From assembly GCA_020086605.1 (NCBI GenBank), contig JACBWW010000048.1, forward strand, positions 1,595,680 to 1,659,679: DNA of 64,000 bases. Reading direction: 5' to 3'. This stretch comes from Lanius collurio (taxonomy: Eukaryota; Chordata; Aves; Passeriformes; Laniidae). Below are positions 25,620 to 37,689 of this stretch, one piece after another; positions within the stretch are counted from its first letter, which is position 1, and every line of letters begins with the position of its first letter. The translations under genes were made by a program, and so were the position numbers. Under the pieces are notes generated by a model. The model searched no databases, was not told the DNA's origin, and saw nothing but the letters and a program-made list of their open reading frames with translations.

Positions 25620-28600
25620 TTCAAAACTATGTAGGAAAACTTAGAAATAGGTGATTCTCTGAGCTCTTGTCATCACCTAAGAAAATAGCATAGAAAGCTG
25701 CTTGAAAATGTGAATCCTTTAGTAGAAAAGCTTTGCACAGGAAGATGCTGATAAGATAGCAAGGATGTAGAGACCTGTAAGTGTTGATAACCTGACCACA
25801 CTGAGAAAAGAAGAGAGAATGTGTTTGGGATGGAGTATCAGCTGGAACAGGCTTGGAAATGGGTGCAAGGAAATTACTTCCTGCTGTGTGTGGATTGTTT
25901 TAGGAGACACCGCCTTGAGCTTTTAAGAAAGTTGTGCATGCCAGATCTGGTTACGCTGCCAACATTATGACTGAGTTACATTGCACAGCACACCTGCTTG
26001 GGGCGTGTCTGTCTGAGGCAGAAGACAGAGCCAGAGCAAAGCTGGACATTAAGCATGTTGTACTTACTACATCTTCAAACTGTTCCTTTCTGACTAAGGA
26101 ATGTGGTAGTTTTGGGTAGAAGGGCTCAATGAACCCAGGCTTTCAAATGAAAAGTGTGTGCCCTGTGTACATTCCTCAGTCCAGCTGTTAACTGGAACAT
26201 AACAAGCCCCCCCACCATTTTCTATTCAGCACAAATGACATGGTCTTCAATGCCACAAATGATACCTGAGTTATAGGAATGTTTTACAGGTCTAAAGAGT
26301 CTTTCTTTTAGTGTCTTGTCCAAGAGCAGGCATCTCTTTTTCAGGGATTAGCCTGTCCCTTATCTGAGGGAGCATCACGTGGTACAGTTCCTGGATTCTC
26401 TGGAGCCAGCTGGACATCAGGAAGAACTATGAACCGGGCTCAAGGCTGGCAGATACCTTCCTACTGACTGCTTGTAAACTATTACTCACATCAAACATGT
26501 TTCAGCAAAAACAACCGTGAAAAGTGTATCTACCATTAATTCTATCCCCATTCATCTTGCTGACATTCAAAGATCAAGGGCTTATTCTTTAAATGAAGGT
26601 TCCCATTGCTGACACAATTATCTGGGTTTGCAACAATTGATAGGAAGATATTTGGCTAGTTGGAAGTGATGAGAGAATAGTTTTTCCGTCAACCAATTTT
26701 ATCCTTTCTGTCCTGTGTTGAGCCTGCATTACAAATTTTTTAAAAAAAATTGTGTTCTGATTCTTATTTTTTTTTCTTTTTCTCACTTTAAATGAACCTG
26801 TTAAGTACTTTTCTCTGGAAAACCAGTGTAATTTCCCAACAGTCTTCTGGCATGCTCCTTTTTTCTTCTTTTTGTCAGTCTTAGAGTCTATTTAAAAAAT
26901 GGGGGATCTTACAGAAACTGAACACTTCTGACATTTATGACAAGATGAATTTACATTTCTGTGGCAGTGTTGGTACCCACTTCTCCAACATCCTGCTTAT
27001 CTCACTCACACAATAGCAAGTGGATTTTATTAGGACCTGCTTCTGTTGGTAAATTGTATATGCACCAATGCCCACAATTCAAATAAGCAGGTGACAGAAA
27101 CAACAGTAAACTCTCAGTCTTTGACAGCTTGTTTCTTCACCATCACCACTGGTTTCCCAAAGGAGCAAACACAAACCATTTTTGCTGCAGCTCTACTCAA
27201 GGGTTAAATTAACATGTGCTTCCAGATACAGAACTCTCCCTGAGGGGGAAGTATGTACAAAAATGAAACAACACAAATATCCACTGCTGTAAAATTCTCC
27301 AAGGCAGATGTGTACAAAAACTCTCCTTGTTCTCTACTAAGATTAGACAGCCCTGGAATCTCTCCAAGCACAACATTTAGATGAATAGAACATTTTAAAA
27401 TAGGATTTTAAAACAATTAAATAAAAGACATACTTTGGAGAGGTACCACTTGCTTTGCACTTCATACCTCCTTGCCTGCTTCTGTTAGAATAATAAATAC
27501 ACATCCCAGATGACAGGCTGCTGAAGATATTGTCCAGTAGGGACATCTAGCTTCTTCTCAGAGCCTGTAAAAAATTGTTTCAGTAACTCTGAAGTTACTG
27601 AAAGGCATTTGAAGATATCTTTTTGACTGCAACATAAATAAGTGGTTGCAGTGGTCTAAGTAATAATATGTTCTTTGTTGAACGCTGGTTCTTTTAAACT
27701 AGCTGATATCATTATTTTTTATCTGAACCTCAGGTGCAAAGCAATCTTTCAGGGAGTGAATCTACAAAAAACACGCCAAAATCTCTCAAGTGTAGTTTGG
27801 AAATTTTCCTACTCTGGAAATGACCACAGTAAAGAATCTGATAAAAAAATGTAATATGTGTTCAAATAGAGACTTAGTAGTTTAAGTTTTGGGACCTTGG
27901 TCATCTTAGCTGTCAGTTTGAACAAAGGTAGAAGTGCAACAAGGGGCAGACTGAGCTTTACCCACCTGCACCCATATTTACAATCAGAGTGACGTGAGAG
28001 GCTGAGGTCAGCCACAAATCCATTCAGGATATTCAAGCCTTAACTTTTCCTCAGACACAAGCAGCTTGCTTTTTAAAACAGCTCACTCCAGCGCTGTCAA
28101 GTTCAAGACCATGCATGTAGATTGGCTTGGTTTCCCTGACTGTGCCATGGAAAAATTCTGGAATCAGTACAACCTGCTATTTGTCACTGCTACACAGGGT
28201 GTTGGTACTAGGAACAGGGTTTTCCTTCTCTAGGCGCTCCTAGGGTCAGGCCTCTTCAGAGAGTACAGGTAGCCTGGCTAATGGGGAAGTTTAGAGATTT
28301 TCATGCCTGGATATGGAAAACCTGAGCAAAAAATAATTAAATATCTCTATAACCAAGCATTTTCTTCTTTCTTTACTTTTGTTAACCCAAGATTCCTAGT
28401 TGATTATTTTATTTTATGCCCTCATCATGATCTCTTGCTGAATCCCCAAGCTCTTCTTTAGACAATAAAGATAACCAGTTCTCACACTCAGTACTTGAAA
28501 CTTAAACAAGTATTCAGCAAACTGAAATTCAAATCCACAGCTTTCAATGAGTTGTCTTGTAGATCTAGTTTGTCTTTCCCATTTCTGTTCCAAGGAACAT

Positions 28601-29850
28601 ACTTCTTGGAGGCCATCCCCAGGAGACAGCATAATCAGGTAACATTTCAAAAGAGGGTTTGTTCCTGTACCCACTCAAGTTGGCTGAAAAACTTCATTCA
28701 GCTCTAAAGATGCAAGCTCCACTGCCTAGAGCTTGGTTGTGTTTTGTGTCACTTACGTGGTCACTGCTTGTGACTGGACACACAACCCCTTGGTGTGAGG
28801 GAAGGATAGCCCCAGCAGAAAGTGGCAGAGCAGGCAGAGCAGGGTGCCCATGCTTCTGCTCATCTCACAGGTTTCACAGGCAGCCTGCAGAAAGTAACCA
28901 TCTTCCTGAAGGATAGCTTGTCCAGGAAGGTCCAGCTGTGTCTGAACAACAGTGTCACACTAACAGGCTCTACATGAACAGGAATGGCGTGCAGCCACCC
29001 ATTTGCTCCAGTCTGGCCAGATCCAGCACTGTGCTTCCAGCTTTCTCTGCTCAGGCAGCCCACATAATGCTGCACCTAAACACAGCAGGTGTGAAAATGG
29101 ATGTGAAAGCTCTGAATGAAGACCAAGCTAGTAGCCTCACATTCATCAGTAGGGGAACATGTGGGTTCAGATTGCGCTATTTTCTCCACTGGTAGTATAA
29201 AAGGAAATGACACTCCATTCAGTCAGTTGTTTGCATATCCCAGGAGTCCCATACCAATCTCCATGTTGTAGCCTGCATGCAAAAATGTGGTTATATGGAG
29301 TGGAAGAAGTTAAAAAGTCAATGTGTTTTATGGCCCTACAAGGTGCTGATAGATGAATTCTGTCCTTTGCAGACTCAATCAGTGAGGCTGCACACGGGGG
29401 AAACTGGATTTTCTCACTGAGTGTAGGACTGCCATTATTATCATATTTATCATTAGCAGCATGAACCCACATGGCACAGTAGCACTTCATCCATACTCAT
29501 GCTTTATATGTTGGTGCCCTGCAAGCCTGAAGCTCAAAGCCCCTGTCCCACTGTCTGCAAGTCACACAGATGTACTGGTGCAAGTCACCCTAGTCAGCAG
29601 ATGCCCTCTGGAGGTACCAGATGTTCAGACAAAAGGGAGAATGGGATCTGGGAGATAAGTCACATAAGGTGCAGCATGAAGAGGATTTGCAGAAAATGGT
29701 TCAAAATGGTTGGTTCAAGCAGATATGAATAAATATTATTACTTCATTCCTAGACATTGGGGTTTTTCCTGTCCTTTCAAGGCATTTTAGAAAGAAGTTT
29801 CTATTGTGATCCAAATTTTCCTTGAGCAAAAGAGCTCCCTCAGCTTGAGA
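25620..29850. other. Noncoding DNA, no gene recognised
   Basis: No recognisable gene. The part at 26340-26460 ('gggagcatcacgtggtacag', 'ctggagccagctgg') is GC-richer and may be a fragment of an old repeat I cannot name. The 28.5-29.5 kb part has overlapping open frames on both strands (up to 107 codons) but no domain or convincing splice structure. Confidence 0.5.
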
Positions 29851-29851
29851 G

Positions 29852-29890
29852 TCCTCCCTTTCCTCCCTTCCCTCCCTTCCAGGCCTTCCT
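29852..29890. repeat. (CCCTT)n-like pyrimidine microsatellite
   Basis: An imperfect TCCTCCCTTTCCTCCCTTCC-type array, pure pyrimidine on this strand except at its ends. Confidence 0.8.
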
Positions 29891-30667
29891 TGCTCTGGGC
29901 ATTTGGAATGGCTGACTATGTTTTCTCTCTCCCTGAGCATGGCACTGCACCAAGGACAAGGTGATCAGGCAAGGTATGTCCCCACTGCCAGCCTGCACCC
30001 ATTATATTCCTGGAAAAATAAACGGCAAGGAAATGAACCAACCCGGTGTTATCGGTCATGCAGCATTACTGCTGTTTTCAGAGACTGCACCTTTCTGAAC
30101 TCATCTGGGGACTCTTCAGCTGCAAAGCCAATGACCTCATCTGTCACCTCACAAATGCCTCCCTCCTGTGAGCCTTGTGGACGATGTACATCTTTGTTTA
30201 ACAGGACACCCGGCTTTGAAGAACGAGGAAAAGATTACTGAGAGTGATGTGAACTCAGAGCAGGCATAAGTCACCTTTCCAGGAGAGCTCAGCTCTGATT
30301 AAAGCACAGTTGAAAAATATGCCTCTCCCAAGAATTCCCCTTGTAGCATTCCCTGTTAGATTTTCCAGATTATATCAGTGCATGGCAGACTAGGAAAGAA
30401 ATATGACTTCAATTTTGAACACAAAAACAATTCTTAAAAAGAATGATTTTTTTGAGTCTTAATGGTAAGATCATAAAACTTTGCTGCTTAGTGAAAAGGG
30501 GCACCAATTAATTTAATGATATTAAAATTTTCTACAGCCTGTGTGATACAAGACATCACAGCAAATGATACACCAAGTCCTGACTGTCTCAAAATCCTAT
30601 TGTTGATGAATGTAGATTAGGGACAACTAAATGAGACTAGGTGATGGAAAAGGAGGAAGATTTATAA

Positions 30668-30733
30668 TAATTTTTTTTTTTTTTTAATCTTAACTTTAAG
30701 GTGCAGCTTTGCTTATTAAAAAAAAAAAAATTA
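30668..30733. repeat. Poly-T / poly-A inverted repeat
   Basis: TAA followed by 15 T and AAT (30668-30688) faces ATT, 13 A and TTA (about 30715-30733) across a loop of about 26 bases. The arms could pair over about 18 bases. Two independent homopolymer expansions near each other would look the same. Confidence 0.6.
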
Positions 30734-31539
30734 AAGCAGCTATCTTTATGTTCCTAGGCATGTAGCACAGTGAGAGTAAGTTCTGTTTTGAGAATATAAT
30801 GCTTCTCAGATGTCATTAATTTGACCATGAGGTCAGCAAAAAAAATGGATTTGCAGGACAGAGATCAGGACATTATCTGATCAATTTTGCAGAAGAATAA
30901 AAAAAAACATTCAAAGAAGAGAAAAATATATTTTGGAACTTTGTTGACAAAGGGTCAGAGCAGTTTCTTAAAACATGTCTGGCAGTACTCTCTGAAAGCT
31001 TCTGTGTCTCTAATAAGAATGTCACACTTGAAGGAGCATTGTACTATTTTGTAACCTACCCTATGAAATCTGCTGCCCAGCCACAGGTTAAATGCACACA
31101 ATGAAATTCTCTTTCCTCCCACTGCCAGTTCTGTCACTTACTACACTGAAGTCCGCAAAAATACAATATGACTCAGAATATGTAGGCTGTGGCTAGGCAA
31201 AGAAAGTTCATTCAGAATTGATTTTCTTTCAGGCATCCCTGATATTCTCTGTTTCAATTGCTCACCTACTGTACAGTTGAGCGAGCACTTAAGGAAGTTG
31301 CAAAGCGATGCAGCCTGTCTGGGACATGAAGGAATGTGGAGCAGGATAATCACAACATCATCAACCCAATTCTCCAAGGTAGCTGGCCAATAATACTGTT
31401 CTAATTGAATAACTTATCCACAGCTATTTCCCCTGGGAGAGCCTACGGCTTCGGCTCTCTGTGTAGGCAGATGGTGCAGCATACACAATGAAACCTGTAA
31501 TTTTCTCTCACTACTGAGCATGTTAACAGTGAGCTGTTT

Positions 31540-32460
31540 TCCCAGTACAGCTAGCCCATTAATATTTTATTTTAACTGGTTTTCTTCAAGTTATTATGCA
31601 CCATGCAGCAGAGAATGGAAAAATCAGTGATACATTTCATATTTATTTTCCAGCCAGCTCACCAAGCTACCCCCTGTTCATTAAGGCTACTGCTTTGCTA
31701 ATCAACAATTGTATATGTCATCATCAGGTATATGCTGAAATGAAAGTGTCATAATTAAAAACAAAGGTGCATGAGTCACTGGAGCCCTGAATTACTAACT
31801 AGCAGCAAAGCGTAACAAATAGGCTGCAAGTGAATTCCAAAGCTGCAGGGCTGTTTTTTAAAACATGCATTAATGAGCATGTGCCGAGCATATTTCTGAC
31901 TCCGAGAAGGCTGTCCTGATCTTGCTCTCTGAACTACAAGTCTTAGCAATGTACTGCCATCCCTTTGTCCCCAAATTCTGGAAAAGCACATAATCCTCAG
32001 CAGCAAAAGTGGTTGAAAGGAGAATGCAGCCTGGGAGGGCAAGGCAGAAGAGACAGCCCATCAACAGCGTAACAACATGACAGATGACAGACCCAGAGGC
32101 AAATCCAGGCCTGCCAGCAGATCTGCCTGTAGAGCCTGCCAACGAGCCAGATGCAGCTACTGAAAAGATATCATCCCTAGCTTAGCATCTGGGTCTTGCT
32201 GTGGCCAGCCATACTTCATGGGCTCCATGTCCTTACTGCTGACCCCGACTGCTGGGAGAGGCTGGAACAATGAGAGAGAGCTCAACTGCATCAACAACAT
32301 TGCATTTATATTTTGCTGGTATATACACTGTGATTATAAAAAATGCCAGTCTGTGTAGAGTGCAATTATCAGTTTGCATTTATTTTAGCTCTTCTGGCAG
32401 CATATATGCACTGTTTCCCCTCTCCCACTGTCTCTAAAAAACAACAGCTCAGGGATTCAT
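31540..32460. promoter_or_regulatory. Candidate conserved noncoding block (putative enhancer)
   Basis: This stretch lacks repeats and homopolymers and has unusually even composition. It is dense in words typical of vertebrate developmental enhancers: a doubled TALE-type TGACAG (32078-32090), an octamer-like GTTTGCAT near 32372, and CATAATTAAAAACAAAGG near 31751. Open frames on both strands (31776-32042, 31870-32142) look like shadows of a non-repetitive, compositionally balanced sequence rather than genes. This is pattern recognition only, and no conservation data were available. Confidence 0.25.
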
Positions 32461-32469
32461 TCTTTGTTA

Positions 32470-35400
32470 TCCATTCCCTCTCAGAAAGACATACTTAGCT
32501 ACTTCACTGTCTCTTAGAAATAGAAGTACACTGTAAATCTATATGTGATTAAACCTTGGAATTGAGATCCAGCAGTTGTCTCTGGAAAGGCACAGTTCTT
32601 TCTAATTCACAAGTATTTCAGAGCTTGGCTTGTGGCATTAAACATCAAACAAATCTTTGTCAAGTGACTCAGGTGACAATTAAGTGAAAACTGATGATAT
32701 GCCATCACAGAAAAGGTAATTTCAACCGTTGTTAGGCACTTCCCAGGTCAGGATACATGCATATCATTTCAAAAATGATATTCATTCTTTCAACCTGGCA
32801 TGCTAGTCTGACTACAAAAGTGTATTAATAAAATCATCATTTTTCCTTTTATAGAATTTAGGGACATTCTTTTTGGATGAATCTACCCCCCTTGGAGTTC
32901 ATCACTGCTTCTCTACATACTAATAATTGGTTCAGTCAGTCAAGCAAAATGTAAATGTAGACACTCAAAAGCATCCTGTTGAGGACAGGGTGGGAAAGGT
33001 TCTGTTCTCTTATTTTCTCATCTGTAATAGTTACTAAGAAATACTTTAAGCATACGTTTATAAATGTATTCTTCAGAAAATATGTAGTGTCAGAAATTAT
33101 TGATCTGTAATGGAAATTTCCTTAGTCTTGTTTAAGTCTAAGTGCATTTACAGAAACCAAACCATATTGTCCCTTTTGGTTCAAGGTAGGATTAATCTCA
33201 CTTACCTCAGGCATCTAAGTCACACTAGGATCCCTTTTAAATCAATGGAAAAATACAGGCACCTTCAGGAGGCTGTTCATCTTGTCGTAATGCAGGCATC
33301 AGAAAAATTCATCTGAAATGAATCTTTCTGCGAAGGCACCTATGTCTTTCCATTAATTATAAAGGAAGCCCATGGGGAGTAGCTTTGAATAGGTTCCTCT
33401 TTTTTAGTCTTGTGAGATCAGGTGAGATGTATCCCACTCTTCATGTTTCTTTGGCTAAAGAGGAATGTGTAGACAGAAAAACGGGAAGTTAAAAGAGCAC
33501 AGCCTTTCATTTTAGATTCATATATATTCACATAATTAAGAAAGAATTACCAAATAAGATGAATCACAAAGCTACTTTTCTGTGTTTAACGCTACAAAGC
33601 TGGAAATAGCACAATTCCCCATGTACAGCCTGTGAGCCATTTGCAGTGGGAATATCTAGTTCTCTTAGTGAATCACACAAAGCTGGAAGATCTCTTGACA
33701 CTGATTCCTTCTTCTTTCCATTCGTTTTTTCAAACAGACAAGAAGATCCCAGATGTATAAAGACAGCCTGCACTGGAGACCCAGTCTATTCTGATGTTAG
33801 CAATTCTTGTAGTTACAGGAATATTATATGGCAAAATTACGGAATATTGAAAAGGACACTGGATATGTTATGAGCCTTGCAATCACAGATGTTTTGAGAG
33901 GGCACTTATGTGATCAGCTCTGATGAAGATTCAGTCCTGTAACTAAAACTGCTTGATTACCCTGTGGATGGCGTAAGAATTTTTTCCCAGTAAAATGTCA
34001 TTATTTTTTTCTATATTTTGATGGATAAACATGGTACAAACCAATTGGCTCAAAATAATAACTAGCATGAGAAAACCCCAAAACATTCTGTTTTAAAAAT
34101 TTCTCAAATTAACTTCTTTAAAAATTCAAATTTCTTTAAAACATATATTTAAGTTATACAAAGAAATACTATCTGTTTTGAAGAAATGCATTATTCAGTA
34201 CTGGAATTATTTTTCCTCTTGCTTTTAGCTAGCTGAGTACTCTGTATGACAAATTACTTTACAGGTTAACATAAAATAAATTCAGAACTGCCAGAAAATT
34301 GAAAAATTGGTTATTCACATGTCAGTACTGTGGGGTTAGTACTTCATCTATTGTTCTGCTTCTGCTGCATAATACAGTTTAGAAAACTGATGTTTCTTCT
34401 TAGGAGATATAGAATATGGCAATTCAAGTTTTTCCACAGCATCCTGTTTTTGTCTGGGGTCACCAGTCCAAAGGAAATGGAGTCACCAGCACATCTCTAT
34501 ACTTGCAGATTTCTCTGAACAGAAACAAGCGTGTTATCTAATTATTGCTGAATTCTCATGTATTGGAGAAAACTGGTATTTTTGAGTATGCATAGATATT
34601 TTAAATCTATCAATGTGTCTTGAAGAGCAGAGGAAGGAAAACAAGTCATCCTGTCCTTTAAAATGTGGAAGGGATATGGAATTGTTTTTTAATGAAAAAC
34701 AGTACCACCAAAAACTGCAACTGCTTCCATAGGTCAGTCTCATTTTCTTAACTTTAATGCAGAACCAGATGCAAATGGTAGAAACTTTTACAGGCAATTT
34801 TTTTTAAAGCTGATGTTCAATATCAATGGTATTAAGTCTGGTTGCTTGCATGACTGTTTTCATCAATGCATTCGGTTAAGAGAAAGGCTTTTGCATTGAA
34901 GCAAAACTTGCAGGGGCTTAGCTTATTGCAGATTCCAAAGTAGGGGAAAGTACCTTGACATGCTTTCCCTTTGTTTCATGTCATCTGAAAGGCAGGAATA
35001 ACTGTACCAGAAACAGCTTTTCCAAGTTCACAGGAAGACATGAAGGGCCAGATCCATTTCCCAGGGAGGCATTTTATTGACTTCAGCTGAGACTGAGGAC
35101 AGCAGTAAAGATACCTGGCTCTCAATTCTCTCCTCTAATCAAAGCTACTAAAACATATTTTTAAAATCCTTCCTTAAAGGCCTTGAATTGCTCTGCTACT
35201 GCTGATCACTGGAGACAAAATCTGCCTGGTGTCTCCATCCATTTGTAGACAAGCATGACCAAAGTCAAAATGGTGAAACGATTATTTCCTGTAGAAAGTC
35301 AGTGGAGTTGTCTGCAAATTAATAATAACTTACAGCTGCATAGTTCCACAAAATCCTTATAATTTCCTGCAAATTCTATAGGATTTATTCAGGTGACCAG

Positions 35401-36990
35401 CAAGAGAGAAGATGACATCCAAAAAAATTCCTATATTTACATCAGCACTACTGGAGCAGTTCTCACACTGGTATAGTGTGAAGCAGTGGAGAGGGTAACC
35501 CTGAGTTATGTGGGATCCCCCCCACATCTATAATCAGAAAAATGTGATTATAATGAAGGAATGGACCTATGCCAAGGTCCTCCTCTACATGAAATAATAA
35601 AAAAAAAAGAAAAAACAGGAAGAACAGATCTATCTTTCACCTGTTTTTATCTACTCTCTCTAATATTTCTTCTCAGATTTATAATGTAAGTATGTAGTAA
35701 ATACTACATATTCTGTCTTTACCTGCCCTCATGATTCTTTGGCCACAATATTCAACATAGTGTAATATGACAGAATGCAATCTTCATGACAGAATGCAAT
35801 GAGATCAGCTAGGATTTAATATCCTTCTAATTTTTATCTAAAGATTTTGATAGAAGAGAAAGAACATAAGCTGTTCATGAGAAAACATAATTATTTGAGA
35901 TTGAACATTTGTATCTATTTATGTAAAGGAATATATGTAAATTTATAAACATCTTGGGAATAAATAGAAGAAAATACTGACTGGAAATGAAGCAAATGAC
36001 TTATAAACTCTAGGCATAGGAAAAATAAATCATATAAATGAATACTGCTATAAACCCCTGTTTTATAAGCAGTTGTGACCTGTTTGAGGAGGAAATGAAA
36101 AAGTCTGCCAAAAGCATATCATATCCATCTGTCCAGTTTAGAGTATTAGTTGTGTTTCTACTTGAACAGTTCTCAGCCCTATCCTGTTAATAGTTACACA
36201 TATTAATAGCCTTGTCCTTAAACTTATTCCAAAATCTTCCACTCAGCAGAGTGGAATGATGTGTAAGTAAGATGGCATGTAGCTAAGATACTATATAGGG
36301 TCTAACATGTGCCTAGGCACATGCAGGATTAAGAAGAAACAGTAATATATAGTCATCACTATGGTGTTAGCCTCAATTTTTGGAGGTATGGTTTAAGTTC
36401 CTATCTTAATCTGGATCTCCAGGACCATAAAAGCATCATTAGGATGAAGAATTCCATGTTTTTATTCAGCGCTGCAGTTCTGAGAACTTCTACAAGACTG
36501 GTGCTTGTATTTCTCTTTTATCCTATGTACAGAAATGCCTAAGTTTTCAGAGAAATCTGCACAGAATCAGATTTTGCTTCCAACACCAAATGAAGTAATC
36601 TTTGCATAAAATAAGTACTCTTTGAAGAAGACTTGGAACTTCTCCATCAGAAATTCATTTCTCCAAAGTCTTAAATATGTATTATTTTCTAATCTTTACC
36701 GTCACTACCCTACTATATTTTAAGTCATTCTCTGCACAGTCTGAAGCATGGTAAGAAGGATATTTACACAGTGAGATGAACCAAACTCAGATCCAGCATC
36801 TGGATATTTTGAATTAGAGCAGAACTACTGTTGTAAGGTGTTTTGAACCATGATAGTACACCCCAGACAAACCATCTTTAGTTTTTCCTACTGGAGCCCT
36901 CAGAGAGAGACCAGGCTGGAATTACCCTCACCAGCTTCACCTGGCCATCCACCTTCAGGTCAGCTCCTGAAGGGTTCTTAAGTCCAGCCA
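32470..36990. other. Noncoding DNA, no gene recognised
   Basis: No gene or named repeat. A small tandem duplication of 'atgacagaatgcaat' (35767-35781 and 35786-35800, period 19) is present. The region 35040-35470 has fragments ('gggccagatcc', 'attgacttcagctgag', 'atttacatcagcac') faintly like old sauropsid palindromic repeats, but too weak to annotate. Confidence 0.5.
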
Positions 36991-36997
36991 GAAGGTT

Positions 36998-37109
36998 CAG
37001 TGAGGAGAAGAAGAAGGGGAAAAAAAAAAAAAACCACAAAAAAACCCCAAACAAAACAAACAAAAAACCCTCCCCAAAACAACAACAACAAAAAAACAAA
37101 CAACAACCA
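36998..37109. repeat. Purine/A-rich tract with (AAC)n and AAAC units
   Basis: A GAGGAGAAGAAGAAGGGG start passes into an A run interrupted by CC, then AAACAAAACAAAC and (AAC)4 with a final AAACAACAACC. Its asymmetry is reminiscent of a tail region or simple-sequence expansion. The phenylalanine-rich minus-strand frames here come from this tract and are not genes. Confidence 0.75.
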
Positions 37110-37479
37110 GAGAGAGGTGAGAGGGGCTTGTTTGTACCTATGCTCTGACCTGTTGTTTGGATTTTCTGGACTAACTTGACTGCTGATCACTGGATGGATT
37201 TTGTTGCTGGCATCATCTTGATCCAGAGGCTTGCCTGGATGTGGAACATCAAGGAGTGAAAGGTACTGAAAGATAAACTGTGCTAAATTGGAATTGGGAA
37301 AGGAGAAGCTGAAAGGCTAAATACCAGGACAGCAAGGAATAGATAAAGAGGACTGTGCTGCACTGAATTAGGAACCAATTGTATTATCTGAAAAATGTGT
37401 GTGTAGCTCTTGGACAAAGTAAAGAGACCAATGAAGTAAAGTGTAATCTCATGCACAGCAGTTGCAAAATGTATATGTG

Positions 37480-37620
37480 CTGTATTATGGATAAGTTAGT
37501 AAATGTGTAAGTGCTGTGTTAAGTAAGTATAAGTAAGTGAACTATAAAGGTTATGCAAAAGTATGTAAAAGTAGTATAATGTGTAAGTATAGAATAAGTA
37601 AGCATAATACACAAAAGAGG
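37480..37620. repeat. Degenerate GTAAGTA-type repeat
   Basis: Variants of GTAAGT, GTAAAAGTA and ATAAGTAAG recur about every 10-25 bases ('taagtaagtataagtaagtg', 'gtatgtaaaagtagtataat', 'aagtatagaataagtaag'). It could be an eroded minisatellite or the internal repeat of an LTR. With the A-rich tract upstream it may belong to one older insertion, which is unproven. Confidence 0.5.
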
Positions 37621-37689
37621 CAATAAGCAGCTATTATTGTACAAATTGGAAGATACAAGAGTTCCCACATGATGCCCAAATAGGTGATG

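Noticed and set aside
26340..26460. GC-richer patch as an LTR or DNA transposon
   Set aside because: No terminal repeats, target duplication or recognised family. Left as unassigned.
35040..35470. Traces of a sauropsid 'attgacttcaatgg' palindromic repeat
   Set aside because: Matches are isolated words of 10-15 bases without collinear arms.
36878..37190. Phe-rich minus-strand frames as membrane proteins
   Set aside because: They are translations of the A-rich simple repeat on the opposite strand.
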